64,000 bases of DNA from Ixodes scapularis (Eukaryota > Arthropoda > Arachnida > Ixodida > Ixodidae). A program made the translations under genes and the position numbers. Numbering within the stretch: position 1 is the stretch's first letter; the number at the start of each line of letters is the position of its first letter. The stretch is taken from positions 129,635,094 through 129,699,093 of the forward strand of contig NW_024609857.1 of NCBI RefSeq assembly GCF_016920785.2, given 5' to 3'. Below, piece after piece: positions 39,775 through 51,500 of this stretch. The notes beneath the pieces are model-generated. The model was not told the origin of the DNA, did no database searches, and worked only from the letters and a program-made list of their open reading frames with translations.

Positions 39775-40633
39775 ATATTCCAAACTTGGGCAGGCCTCTC
39801 GGCTTTTTTTGCCGCTTCTGGCACTTATTTGGCACTTCAGTGGGTAGCCAGAGAAGAGCCAAACTTCGGCATGCCCTGAATCGCCAAATTAAGATTTACT
39901 GCGGCAGTTATGGCTCAAGTCTGGCACTTACTTTGGCAGAACTGTGGCGCACAAGAGAAAAGTCAAGCTTGGCCTGACCGAAATACTCAAATTAGGCGTT
40001 GTTTTGGAAGTTATGGCTCAAGTCTGGTACTTACTTTGGCACAACTGTGGCGGACCAGAGAAAGGCCAAACTTGGTGTGGCCGAAACACCCGAATTAGGC
40101 GTTGCTTCGGCAGTTAGGGTTCAAGTCTGGCACTTGCTTTGGCAGAACTGTGGCGTACCAGAGAAAGGCCAAACTTGGCATGACCGAAATACCCAAATTA
40201 GGCGTTGCTTTGGCAGTTATGGTTCAGGTCTGGCACTTACTTTGGCACAACTGTGGCGGATTAGAGAAAACCCAAACTTGGTGTGGCCGAAATACCCAAT
40301 TTAGGCGTTCCTCTGGCAGTTATGATTCAAATCTGGCACTTACTTTGGCAGAACTGTGGCGGATCAGAGAAAGGACAAACTTGGCATGTCCGAAATACCC
40401 CAATTCGGCGTTGCTTTGGCAGTTACGGCTCAAATATACGGAACCAACTTTGGCGCTCCTCTGGCGCACCAGAGAAGAGCCAAACTTTGGCATGCCCTAG
40501 GATCGCACAACTAAGGCTATAGTTAGGCACCGTACTCTGGCACTGATGATTGCCATGGTGCGAAAACCTAACTGCGCCAAAGTTGGGCCCTTATGTTTGC
40601 CAGACCTTTGCCCAAGTTGGGCATTCCTCTGGC
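39775..40633. repeat. Subterminal array of about 102-bp units
   Basis: Units contain CAAGTCTGGCACTTACTTTG, GCAGAACTGTGGCG, CCAGAGAAAGGCCAAACTTG and CAAATTAGGCGTTGCTTTGG. Successive CAAGTCTGGCAC-like starts lie near 39918, 40019, 40121, 40224 and 40327. It shares short words with the 72-bp satellite but has a different unit length. It runs up to the right terminal inverted repeat. Confidence 0.85.
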
Positions 40634-40647
40634 GTGCTAGCTGGGTA

Positions 40648-42980
40648 TCCTCTGAGCTCGCAACAGCCTGCACATCTCGTTCAGCAGTCTGCAGGTGAAA
40701 TATGTACGGTGGTCGGTTAAAATATGAGGCGGCGCACCATGGCGAAGGACAACATGCTCTACAAATAGACGGGCCACTGTCCCTGCGCGTTGATTCGGCA
40801 TGGGCATCACCTCCGCGTACCTTGTGAAGTGATCAACAAAGATCAGCAGGTAGCGCTTTCCCTGGGTAGACACGGTTAGCGGCCCCATGATGTCCGTCGA
40901 GGCCCTCAGGAACGGCTTCTACACTTTGTCGAAAATTTGAAGGGGAGCTGGCCTTCGGTCCTTGGGGGTCTTCCGCAGCTCACATGAGTGGCATCGTTCA
41001 CAATACTCCTTTACGTCGTCTTTCATTCGAACCCAGTAGAAGTCCCTGGAGAGCCTCTCGAGTGTTTTACGATTCCCGAGATGACCCGTGGATCTCATAG
41101 GTTCTGATCTCAAAGTCTTGAGTATCACAATTCGCCCTCGCGTTGAGTCAGGCCCCCCGCCGGGGTCTGAGCTTCCCCGGCACAATACACCCTCTCGATT
41201 GACGTAATAGCCACTGGATACCTCACTGCAGTTTCGACATCTCCCAAAAGTCGCCTTCAGCTCCTTGTCTTTCTCCTGCTCAGTACGCACGCATTCGACG
41301 CCCAGCACATGCACAAACTTGGACAGCTACCGTACCGCGGCCTTGTTTAGCGCATCGGCATTTTGACTGAGCTTTCCAGCGCGGTGAACAATCCTAAATC
41401 GTGTTCCTGCAACAACAGGTTCCACCTGGCTAGGCGAAAGTTCGGATCCCAACGAGACATTAGTTACCTGAGCGAGTTGCAGTCCGTGACAACACGAAAA
41501 TGTCGTCCGTACAGGTAGCAGCGAAAGTGACGGACCGCCCACACCACACCCAGACACTCCTGTTCTGTTGCGCCATACCGCGTCTCAGCGTCATTTAGTT
41601 AACGGCTCGCATAAGCCACCGGGTGTTCTTCCCCATTGAACACCTGGGACAGCACTGCTCTGAGGGCCTTTCTCAAAGCGTCGGTCATCAAAATGAATTC
41701 TCTCGAAAAATCCGAAAATCGCAGAAGCGTGGCGCTAGTTAAAGCAGACTTAAAGGTCTCGAAAGCTCCCCGTGCCTCTGTTTTCCAAGCAAACGCAGCC
41801 TTGGATGATGTCAACGGGGTTAATGCCTTGTCCTTTTCTGCGAAGCCGGCCACGTGCCTTCGATAGTAACCCATCGATCCCAGGACCTGTATGACCTCCT
41901 TGGCATTGCGAGGTGTTGGATAGTCGTGGATGCAACTCAGCTTCTTGGGGTCCGGCCTGACACCCTCGCTTGAGAGAATATGTCCCAGGCACTTGACCTC
42001 CCTTCTGAGGAATTGACACTTGGATTGGATGGCTTCAACTTCAAGCCGGCGGAGCGAAAACGCATCAACACCGTCTTGATATCAATAAGATGCTGGTCAA
42101 AATTGTCGCTGTAGACAATAACGTCGTCCAAGTACACGTGGCACGACTTTCCCAGCAACCCGGCCAAAATGACGTCAGCCGTGCGCTGCCAAGCGGCGGA
42201 ACTGTTGACAAGACCCATAGGCATGCGTCTTCATTGATAATGGCCCGCTGGTGTGTTGAATGCAGTCTTCTCTTTGTAACATTCATCCATTTCAATCTGC
42301 CAAAAGCCAGATGCCATGTCCACCACCGTGATGATTTCTGTCGTGCCCAATTGGGAAATCGTATCCTGAATGTTGGGATGATGATACGGGTCGATTCGTG
42401 TGACCTTGTTGAGCTCCCGAAAGTCAACGACGAACCTGAACGAGCCGTCAGGCTTCTGAACGAGAAGAACAGGAGAACCCCATGGGGATCTGGAATGTTC
42501 GATTATGCCCTTCTCCAGAAACTCCTCGACCTGCTGTTGTATCTCATCTCTTTTTGAGAAAGGGATTCGCTACGCCCGCATGTAGACGGGCGCGACATCG
42601 GATGTGGTGATTCTGTGCCTGATCGTGCTGCAGTGACCGAGGTCCAGTCTTGTTAGAACAAATGGTGCTCGATACTTCCAGAGAAGTTGAGTGATGCGTT
42701 CTTTCTCCTCGCAGCCAATGTGCAAGACGTCAAACATATCCAGCAACTCACACTCCGAAACGTCATCCACCGTGTCGCAAATAAGTATTTTTTTTTCAAG
42801 CTGGGGGTCGCACTCTACGTCAACAAAGACACCGACACGCTTGTTCCTGGGCAAGCGTATCTCTGTCAGCTTGGGGTTAGCTATTCTGACCGGCACCTGT
42901 CCTCGCTCATTGATAGGGATCAACGCGTCAACACCCAGAGGCCCATGCGGCTCCATCTCCGCCCTCTCTACCACGCCCAC
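40648..42980 (-). pseudogene. Gypsy-A reverse transcriptase, RNase H and integrase N-terminal part
   Basis: From right to left: a segment with MGVVERAEMEPHGPLGVDAL leads into reverse transcriptase (FVVDFRELNKVTR, MPMGLVNSSAAWQR, VYLDDVIVYSDNF with YLDD at about 42130). RNase H follows (PVAYASR, then a stop), then the integrase finger region and core (LIFVDHFTRYAEV, LRHGAPPHILTDH with two aspartates). Stops lie near 42573, 42231 and 41600, and several frameshifts are present. It ends where the TIR element entered. It is inactive. Confidence 0.8.
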
Positions 42981-43507
42981 ACAACTACTGTGTGCATTTC
43001 CCCGAAGCTCTCAGGCAATAATAACTTCTGTCCTTGGTGGGATGACACACTCCGATACCAACATGATAGTGTTTCAGCGGGACGGACAGACAGGACTGGC
43101 TGTTGCGTTGACCAGTTCAAAATGGGGACCTCTTCACCGTTGAGCACAAACACCCCTTTCGTTGTTAGTGGATCTAAACCACCATCAAATCGCTTGAGCA
43201 TTAGCTCTCTGAACCCCTTGGACGTTTTCACTGTTCTCCTCTGCTCGTCATGCCAAGCGAAGGTATAGGCCTTCCCAACCATCTTGCATTTGGCCATGCC
43301 TATCTGCTGCTGTTCCCTCCAGCCTCCCATTTGCTCTGCCTGACCCAGTATCTGGAGAAAATCTATCACACTTTGGCCGCTACCGTCCCCTGAAATCGAG
43401 GGCACCATGGAGCCTAACGCGAGCACTCCCGCGCCCACTGAGTTAGCCATGATCTGAGCCGCGGTATTGATGGCCTCAGTGCTAGCCTCGTCGGTCATCA
43501 TGGGCAC
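42968..43507 (-). pseudogene. Gypsy-A gag-like N-terminal frame fused to later sequence
   Basis: The 179-residue frame starts MPMMTDEASTEAINTAAQIM and includes FLQILGQAEQMGGWREQQQ and a segment resembling a gag N-terminus. It then passes directly into sequence that leads to the reverse transcriptase. No zinc knuckle and no D-S/T-G protease motif are visible between them, so an internal deletion probably removed the rest of gag and the protease. Confidence 0.55.
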
Positions 43508-43553
43508 TGTCTCAATTACAGGGGTTAGTCTCCAGCGAAAGCCTCAACGAACA

Positions 43554-43571
43554 ATCCCACCGCTGCCACCA
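43554..43571 (-). promoter_or_regulatory. Gypsy-A primer-binding site
   Basis: On the minus strand TGGTGGCAGCGGTGGGAT lies two bases after the 5' LTR and begins with the TGG expected to pair with a tRNA 3' end. Confidence 0.65.
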
Positions 43572-43573
43572 AT

Positions 43574-44354
43574 TGTGACGCCCCCGTAGGAAGGGGGGGG
43601 GGGGGGGGGGAGGGAGCCACAGTGTGCTGCGCCTCAGCACATCCGATAACATTCGTCGTCAAGGAGAGACAGCACTCCGCGGCCTCGATTACACAACAAT
43701 TTATATGCAGCAAATGGAACAGCCATCTGGGGACGCCAAGGGGGAACAGGTGGACACCCGCAAGAATAATAGTAACGCGACAGGCTCCAAGAGCATTGAC
43801 GCACGGACACCCGCAATAATAATAGAGCAACCAAGTCTACAAGCACAGCAGGTTCAGAGTTTCTATGACGGCACAACACAGCACTGTCAAAGTTCCAACG
43901 TGCTCTCAGGGAGCCAAATATAAACAGTAACCTTCCTGCTGCGAGATCAGTTCGATATAACGCTGAAATGTTCCAAGTGGCTGCAGACGAACTCACGCAT
44001 TCTTGCTCGGCCGATTGTTTCGGTGAGGCTTGTGCTGTCCGCTCTCTCCCGTTGGACCCGGCCGCTTCTTTCTTGCAGTTCGGTTTCTTGTCGCCGTACC
44101 CCGACAGGCCCTTTCTTCCCCATCTCCTTTCTGAACGTCTCTCCTTCCTCACGCGGCCGGTCCCCACGTCTCCTTTCCAGCGACTGGTTTTCTTCCCCTC
44201 GAACGTCCCTTTTTCTCGGCGCTTCGAAGGTCGCCCGGTTCCTCTCCCCCGCCTGCTCACGGCCAGCCATGGCATCCGCGTCACGCACACTTTCACCCAC
44301 GCACTGTCTCCCTATCAGGGGTGAAGTTCATGACGAGGTCAACAGGGTCGTCAC
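43574..44354 (-). repeat. Gypsy-A 5' LTR
   Basis: It starts TGTGACGCCCC and ends GTCGTCAC on the plus strand, with a G-run at 43597-43610. It matches the left LTR throughout with scattered changes, so the element is clearly older than gypsy-B. Confidence 0.85.
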
Positions 44355-47300
44355 GCATTTTACATAACTGATTTTATTCAGCAATAATTTGCCAGACTAA
44401 GAAAATCAGCTTCCTAACCAAAATGTTTAGAACTGTCATTTAAGGAAATAAACAGGCTTGCATAAATAACAACTCGTTGATATGACGGTACATCGGAAAC
44501 GTTCTCGAACATTTCATTGAACAAAAAGTTTTCAATGCAATATTAAAGTTTTATATAAATTGCGTTCTATGATGCCCTATGGTACATTATGGTCCTCAGA
44601 AATGTTACAATATTTGTCCAAAAAAAATGAAATTTTCAATTTTATGAATGTGGCCTATAGGATTCAACGCAAACAAACTTTAGAGCCGCTAAATAAAGAA
44701 CTATACGTGTCCAGAAGTTCAATTACAGCTTATTGATATTTTATGACTGTCATCTAAAATATTCAAGGGGAACATTGTCAAGTTTGTTGTCGTTCAGATG
44801 TTGTTGGACATCCGCAAGGCGTTGATGTCCAAGAAATTTGGGAATTAATCCACTACAAAAAAGTACTGAGGCCTTCCCGGTCTAGGAAGAGTTGCACGAA
44901 CGTGGAGGAGGTGTCCGGCGGTCTTCACGGAAGGTGGCCCTGGCGCACCTGAAGGTCAAAGAAGCCATTCAAGAACTTTCACAGTTCAAGAAGAAGTGGC
45001 AGGAGAGTTTAGCGGCATAGCTTGTTGCAACATGGAAAGCGCATGATAGGCTTCTCCCACAAAGCCCTCCACTCTTTCCACTTGAACAGAGCGAACGCTG
45101 AAGGAGAGTCAAAGGGAAGGAGAATACCACTAAACATTTCGTCCAGAGAGCTTTGCGGGAGCGCCTTGGGCCGCGCTTCTTAACCTGAGACACACTATAG
45201 CTTATATTTTTTTCATTTACCTTTTCAATTTTAGAGTCAACACTACCCTACATGAGAATTATAGTATTCAGCAAGAGTCTATGTATTTTCATTCGTTATC
45301 AGAGATTGTTTTACAATTTATTTCTCAGCCAAGTTGCAAGTTGATTCCATATCATTCTATCTAGTCAGCTGGTACTACTCAATTTGGAAATAAATACTGA
45401 GACTTTTCAGGCAATGAACCCGTGGCGTTTCTTCACAACCTGTTCACTGCAATGGTTCAATACCATCAGAGCCAAAGAATGTATATATTTCACCATTCTT
45501 TGGATCTCTATGACTCTAAAAGTATACTTTTTCCTTGGTATCTGCTCACATTGCAGGCCACCACCGAACTTCGTTGCTCAAAGGATGCGGCATCCACACC
45601 ATTAGGAACTTCGACTTCACCAGCTATATGTGATTGTATGCTTGACACAACATCAGCTTACAAATAACTTCACGATATGGCCCACCTTGCAGAGCAAGGC
45701 TTGCAAAGCCTGCTCAATTATACAGCATGCCCCCTGAAACGTGTACAGCAGCTTTCACTGCAAAAATAAACTGTGCAATGGTAAACGCTCAGGCTCCAGT
45801 TTAGTGCAATTTTTGTGCAAACTGAGCTTCCTATAATACATTGTTTATCTTTAATGTAAAGAGAAGCACAACATGTTTATGGGGACACCGTGCGAAATTG
45901 TGAGTGTGCAGTCACATGCAAAAGTGGAACATGTGTTGGCAACGGTTCAAACAGAACGTGTGCTGTTTTGAAGATGATTACACACTTCCCGTAGCTAGCA
46001 GCAAGGAACAGTTGTACAATCACAGTGGTGTGCGGGACAGATGCATGCTAACCTTGTGGCCATAACATGTCCCATACTAAGGAATTATAGTACATGTACC
46101 GTATTTCAGTGATATGGAACAAGTTGTGGCATCAAGGATATCAGGGATATGTCCCGTTCTTAAACTGTCCTTTCCCTAAAAGAGTGGAAATTAAATCTAA
46201 AATGTAATGTTATTTCGTAGCCGTGAATTTCAGCCCAAACCATTAAAATTAGTGTGCTACAACGTTTGTTATGGAGCAATATTAATTTCCTTAAAGGCGT
46301 TGGCTTATTTGAGAGGGCGTGCTTTCTTCAGGTTCCAGTGAAAAGAAGCCATGAACTCCCCCATTGCTCTTCGCAGTATCGAACACGCTCCGTCCCGAGG
46401 GGCGGGGGGAAGGGGGAAGAAACGTTTAAATAAAATTTTATTTCTGTTATTCAAGCGTTTTGCTTTTTTATGATCTGTTCACCCGACGTTTGGAAAATGT
46501 TCGGTAAACTTTCTCGTTTGCATTCAAACTTATCTGACACCAAAATTGCAAGTTCGTTGTTTCAGAAGTTTTTTATGCTTTCGAATTACGCTTACCAGAA
46601 AATGAGGAACTGCTTTGTTGTTGTGTGCAGTAATCGCACACACATTGCAATGTGAATAGATAACTTTTGGTTGGCAGAAATTTGTACTGCAATAAATTCA
46701 CGTAGCGTCAAGTTTTAGGGAAGTATAATAAGCGACGTACATTAGAGATGAATTATTTAGGCAATTTAGGCGCATGTTCTTGCCATTCATTGCTGATGCG
46801 TGTTTGTGTTTCGGCTTCAAGCTCCTAAAACGCATGCATCCAAATTTTTGTGCCAACCATGTTTTTATAAACGTTTCGGTCAAATTCGAAGTCGTTAAGT
46901 TTATTTATTTCATATGTGCTTACAGACGAGAGGGCCAGGGACAAAATGCCAGCAGACGTTGGCTTAAAAAGCCTTCTCCCCCGATTTCTTTTTTCTAATG
47001 ACGGAGAGAAATGATAAGGGCAAATAAAAGAAAATCAGTTCGCGCAAGAATGAACGCGGAAAAAGCAATAGCAATACTGGAACTCATGTTACTGTTACGA
47101 ATTACAATGTATATACAGTCAGAATCAACCTTAAATGGAGCGCGCCGCCGCGTGTTTTTCTTTTTTTTACCGATGGGTGCTAGCCTGGCGGGAGTTGACG
47201 CAATTACTTGGTTACGTGAAGACGAACCCATGCCCAGCGTGCGGGGGGAGCGCGGTAGCCCTCACAATTGCCTCTGTAACAGCGTTGACGCACACATAGC

Positions 47301-47440
47301 CTAACCACCGAGAAAAGGAAGGCTGCGGTTGCTCCGCTGTCCATTTGTACTCACTTCGACAGTCACGTAAGACGGTTCAAGCTATCTGTGCCACATATGA
47401 CCGGCATAGATGCCAAAGCAGACATCATTGTTTTAACGTG
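44355..47440. other. AT-rich non-coding region
   Basis: No domain-bearing frame is found. Around 44930-45000 a short frame reads HLKVKEAIQELSQFKKKWQE, rich in lysine and glutamate, and may be a gene or pseudogene scrap. G-runs lie at about 46398-46415. This is probably intergenic or intronic host DNA. Confidence 0.4.
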
Positions 47441-47445
47441 ATAGC

Positions 47446-47770
47446 GTTAGGGAGCTCGTGCCACAGAAAATCCAGGGTCGGTGGCGTGACGGAAAACTCC
47501 TGATTGGTCAATAGGGTCATGACGTCACAGCCACATGAACTCGCGCGCGGGAATATCAGACAGCCCACACCGCTCACGTGAAGCCGGACGTCACGTGTGG
47601 GACGAAAGGGATTAAAACATGAAATGAAATGCGAATTAAAGGTCGCCGCACGTCTCAAATGATTTCACAATACAAAGTAGTTCATTTTCCTTTAAAAAAA
47701 AATTTGAAGGATTTTCCGCGGGATTTGAATTCCGCGTTTGCGAGCCAGACAAGCTGCTAACTATAACTGC
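47446..47770. repeat. SINE-like dispersed repeat pieces
   Basis: GCGTTAGGGAGCTCGTGCCA with CAGAAAATCC at 47446-47475 and GCGGGATTTGAATTCCGCG at about 47719-47737 resemble recurring tick repeat segments; the second is a degenerate B-box-like palindrome. This comes from memory of the family and is uncertain. Confidence 0.3.
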
Positions 47771-47929
47771 GAAAAACACTCTTGCTGGGCTTGGGAACGA
47801 GCGGGACATAATATATTTATATACGTGTCGTGAAGCCGAAGTGAGGTAAAGCACTGGATGAATTAACATTTTATGAACAAGTACCGCCAAACTGGTGGCT
47901 ATGTTGGGACGCACTTGTGCCAAAAATGG

Positions 47930-48050
47930 CGGAGCGTTGCCGCCATTCTAGATTTTCCCGGCGGCGCGGCGCCGGTATCTATACAGTCGACAAATGGGAG
48001 CGTGCTCGCAAATGGCGGCGCGTCATTGGCAGCCTCAGCACACTGATACG
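47930..48050. repeat. Dispersed repeat also found at 49500-49600
   Basis: AATGGGAGCGTGCTCGCAAA followed by GGCGGCGCGTCATTGGCAGC here resembles AATGGGAGCGTTCTTGCAAA and GGCGGCGCGTCACCGGCAGC near 49540. The two loci share an old repeat. Confidence 0.5.
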
Positions 48051-48059
48051 TGGCTTGCA

Positions 48060-48330
48060 CATGACGTCATTTCCGATGCCCTCCAGAGAAAAGGGGAAGA
48101 AGGAGCTCCCCTCTTACCAGGATCCTCCTTTGTGCCTCCAGGATAAGCACAGACGTCGCTATTCTCGCGCTGCAGAACCCAGGGATCCTGGGTTCGAGCC
48201 CCACCCCTGCCCGTTTCGATCTGGATGAGCATCGTACCGGCGTGCGGTCGTGTATCACTACTGCGTGGTGCACGTTAAAGACCCCAGGCTAGCAGTTGTA
48301 CTGCACTGGCTAAATTGCTCATCTACAGGG
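48060..48330 (+). mobile_element. tRNA-derived SINE-like element
   Basis: GGGTTCGAGCCCCACC at about 48190-48205 fits an RNA polymerase III B box. Downstream GTGGTGCACGTTAAAGACCC followed by CAGG is a conserved-looking SINE body motif. The A box is not clear and the ends are not defined. Confidence 0.5.
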
Positions 48331-48523
48331 TGTGACTAGTCGCAACTTTAATGGCTGACTAACTACACGCTGTATAAATATCTCCACAACTCAATTTGCA
48401 TTTTTTTTTGTCGCTATTCGCCTCCCAGAAGATAATAAAAGATTAACCTGTCACTCAAAAGTCTTAAAAAAAGCAGCTTCCCTCTATTCCTTTTGCATGG
48501 TGGTCAAAAGTATGCGATGTGAC

Positions 48524-49433
48524 TAAGGTGACCACCCGTCCCGCGACTCGCGGGACTGTCCCGCATTGAGGGCTCGTGTCCCGCGTCCCGCAAGGAATAC
48601 CAAAATATTTAAAATATCCCGCATTTCCCATTTTCGAAGCATTCAACCATGCAAATTATGGTGCTTCCGAAGGACAGGACACGGGGCTGTGCGGAAGTCG
48701 CTGATAAACGTGTGAATCTTGGTGGTATGCCATTTTTTATACAAGCACTGCGGGAAGCGACCGTTGTTCTTGCAGGAGTTGGACGCGTATGTGCCGTTGT
48801 GCCTTTACCCTTGATGGCAAAATATTGCGAGCGAAAATTGCTCTCCAAGAGTTGAAAAATGAACTATTGTAAATATTTGCAAATCATACTGTGTCATGCA
48901 AAAGGGTTGTTATGGAAAGCTTTTTTTTAGTGAAGACCGGCCACACAAGGCAAAAAATCTGCAACTCACACGAGTCGTGAAAACAACAACATAACGTTCT
49001 AATTTTGTGCAAGAGCATGTTAGTATAGGAGTATATATTAGTATATATATAGTTAGTATATATCGACAGGAAACAATAAGTCGAAAAAGATTTACTGTTT
49101 CTTATTTCCCTTTCATGCATTGGGGTCTGCTGCAGTTGATTTATATGCTTTCAACTTAGGCACTCATAATGAAATATTTACCATTACAATTACACAAAAA
49201 TATATCACTGTGATTGAAAATTATTTTAGCTTAATTGCCGCCACACAATTTTCAGGTGTATAATATGCTTTCGGACTGCACAGGATATCGGGGTGTGCGG
49301 GCTGGGTAATTTTTTTAATACTTATTTCTTGAGTCGTGAAAATACCGTCCTACTCTTACCCCTTCCACCCCCCCCCCCCCGCCCCCCCGGTCAGGGTGTC
49401 CCGCATTTGGCCTGCAGGAAGGTGGTCACCCTA
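48524..49433. mobile_element. Non-autonomous hAT element with 8-bp target duplication
   Basis: The ends read TAAGGTGACCACC and, inverted from the right, TAGGGTGACCACC. The exact octamer GATGTGAC flanks both sides (48516-48523 and 49434-49441). Eight-base duplications and short TA-starting termini define hAT insertions. TCCCGC motifs lie near both ends. The 910-bp interior has no transposase and includes a C-run at about 49367-49388. Confidence 0.85.
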
Positions 49434-49441
49434 GATGTGAC

Positions 49442-50723
49442 GTGAGTGCAAGGAGCCTATAAGAGCGTGCGCGTATGGATGGGGGCTACGCCATGAGCCA
49501 CAAATGGCGGCGCGGCGACAGCATGCATAGATTACACCAATGGGAGCGTTCTTGCAAACGGCGGCGCGTCACCGGCAGCAACAGCAGACTATTGGCAGCG
49601 TGGGCGTCGGGATGTGGGCTGCGCCATGAGATGAAAATGGCGAAGCGTTGCCACCATCCAAATAGGAGTGCTCGCTGCACGATCGAACGATGGCGGTACT
49701 TGAATAAGTCGGGATATCCAGCACTTTAGAAGTAAGGCGACGGCACCGACATGCTCGGAGCGCACTCGCGTCTCGGGGCATGAGAAGCAAATGAGAAGAC
49801 GATGCAAACGGAGCCCGATAACGCTATCGAGTGTTTGCACCCGAGTTGTACTTTCGAGTGCAGATTTCAATTGGCCCTGTTCTCTTTGAGACAAAATAGC
49901 CCTGGGTAATTGCCACAACACAGCATGACTTTTTCACACCCTGACCAGGCAGACGCGGCAAAGTACTCGCTGAGTACAACAGCCACCTGTACGCACATAA
50001 TGGTGACTTTACAGTTTCATCTTTTGCACGGACCGCTAGGCGACACAGATAGCAGACAAAGCAGCTTTAACAAGGGGTGTGTGAGCGACCTCTGCCATTA
50101 ATCAAGCGCCAAGTGTCGAGCAACTCAGAACACGAGCACGGTGCTGTGCTCCCTCGAAGCGCCTACACTCCCTACATTATATACGGGCACGACACCAGAA
50201 GCCAACTATGTACTATCTCAAATAATTTAGCACGGCTAAGCAGCAGTGACATCTTCTGATAGAGACTTGAGAGGAAACTATGTTACAAAAATAAGCAGTC
50301 AAAAATACCTATTCGCCTAATATATTGTTGTGTCCAAATCAGCCAGCACAAGTAAAGGGGGGGGGGGGGGGGGGTAACTATTCAAAATTTCAGACTTCAC
50401 CGGGCTACAATAAAGCTTGTACCATGCCGTGTTTAACCCCTTCCTCCATATGTTGATATAGAGTTTGACCATTCATTAGTATCCGTAGGGCGAAATGAGG
50501 GAACGTCGTTGGCTGAACGCGGGTCAGGCGTGTTGACTGACAGCTGTACTGGCCAACCACAGGCCGCAAATGTTCCCCTATCTTTGGTAGTGAGCGGCAC
50601 AAGTGATGACATTTTTGAAAACTGAAGACGACGTCGCTTGAGTTGAAGGTTACGACTCTCGGCAAGGTAAAAGAAAGCGTTTGTGATGATTTCATGCTTG
50701 GGAGAAGAGCGCGTTGGTTTAAG
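49442..50723. other. Non-coding stretch
   Basis: Apart from the repeat shared with 47930-48050 and a G-run at about 50357-50374, nothing is supported. Confidence 0.4.
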
Positions 50724-50955
50724 TCATGAATGAAGAAAGAATGAAACAATTAAAACAGGGACAACACAACCACATCTTTCAACTAGCAACAGACGAGTAA
50801 ACTTTCAAACAGCGATCAGCCGACTATACCCAGTAGGAGTAGGGGAGAGAAGGGGGAGAGAAGGAAAGAAAAGAAACGCAAAGTGCAAGTCAGGTGGTAG
50901 GGTTATCTCGGATTTTAAAAATTCAACCTCAGTTTTCGTCAGCAGGAGGGAAGGG

Positions 50956-51291
50956 CTAGACACGCTGTTTTTTTCTGTGGTCATCGCGAATGATTCTATG
51001 ATTTCCCTGCAAATCTGCTGTCATGCCCCCCAGGATTTTTGTGTCATCAAAGAGGGGATGACAACGCAAACACGAACGAGCATGTATGACTATGGGATGA
51101 TAAGAATCTGGAGAGGCCTTAGAAACTTCGTTGTGATGTTCGCGGAGTCTGTGATTGGTGCATCTGCCGGTCTGTCCTATGTATTGATGGACGCAGCTCA
51201 AGGGGATGGAGTAAACTTTCTTCTCTTTGCATGGAATGAATTTCTTTTCGTGTTTGATGGTGCAGCCAATCGGAATCCGGTTGTTGTTCAC
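50956..51291 (-). pseudogene. Penelope-like GIY-YIG endonuclease, left arm
   Basis: The frame shows VYSIPLSCVHQYIGQTGR, NHRLREHHNE, HPIVIHARSCLRCHP and ends at KKQRV. The GIY-YIG core and CLRC pair are present, but the expected catalytic glutamate of the last helix is not clear. The reverse transcriptase part is missing. Confidence 0.75.
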
Positions 51292-51500
51292 TTGTTGACA
51301 TAGTTATTTAAGACGCATGCGGCACAAGAAGACAACATTCGTGTCGAACTTTAAGGCAACGGATTTTATCCGGTGGGCTGAATTCTGTACGTTTTCCTTA
51401 CGTACACAATTCAGCCCACCGGATAAAATCCATTGCCTCAAAGTTCTACACGAATGTTGTCTTCTCGTGCCGCATGCGTCTTAAATAACTATGTCAACAA

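Larger units (their letters stand above)
25288..40645. mobile_element. Large TIR element with internal satellite, inserted in gypsy-A
   Basis: CCCAGGTAGCAC at 25288-25299 is inverted (11 of 12) as GTGCTAGCTGGG at 40634-40645. TA flanks both ends (25286-25287 and 40646-40647). Removing the insert and one TA puts the two halves of the gypsy-A integrase in register. Excluding the nested gypsy-B, the element is about 10.8 kb. Both ends carry related words (CCAAACTTGG, TCTGGCA, GCCAAA, TTAGGC), and tandem arrays made of them fill most of it. No transposase is recognised, so it must be non-autonomous. TA duplications are typical of Tc1/mariner, but the termini do not look like that family, so the superfamily is left open. 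Confidence 0.7.
23383..44354 (-). mobile_element. Gypsy-A: old minus-strand Ty3/gypsy, split by a 15.4-kb insert
   Basis: Two long LTRs in the same orientation bound the element. The 5' LTR is on the right (43574-44354) and the 3' LTR on the left (23383-24164). Reading from right to left, the order is primer-binding site, gag, RT, RNase H and integrase. The integrase is cut at 40648 and resumes at 25285. The five bases outside the LTRs are GAATT and GCATT, a near-match expected for a decayed target duplication. Confidence 0.85.

Noticed and set aside
44969..45193. Minus-strand 74-codon frame (MSQVKKRGPRRSRKALWTKC)
   Set aside because: Basic low-complexity composition, no homologue recognised and an equally long frame on the other strand.
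48649..48855. 68-codon frame inside the hAT element
   Set aside because: No similarity to the hAT transposase dimerisation or catalytic regions. The element is too short to be autonomous.
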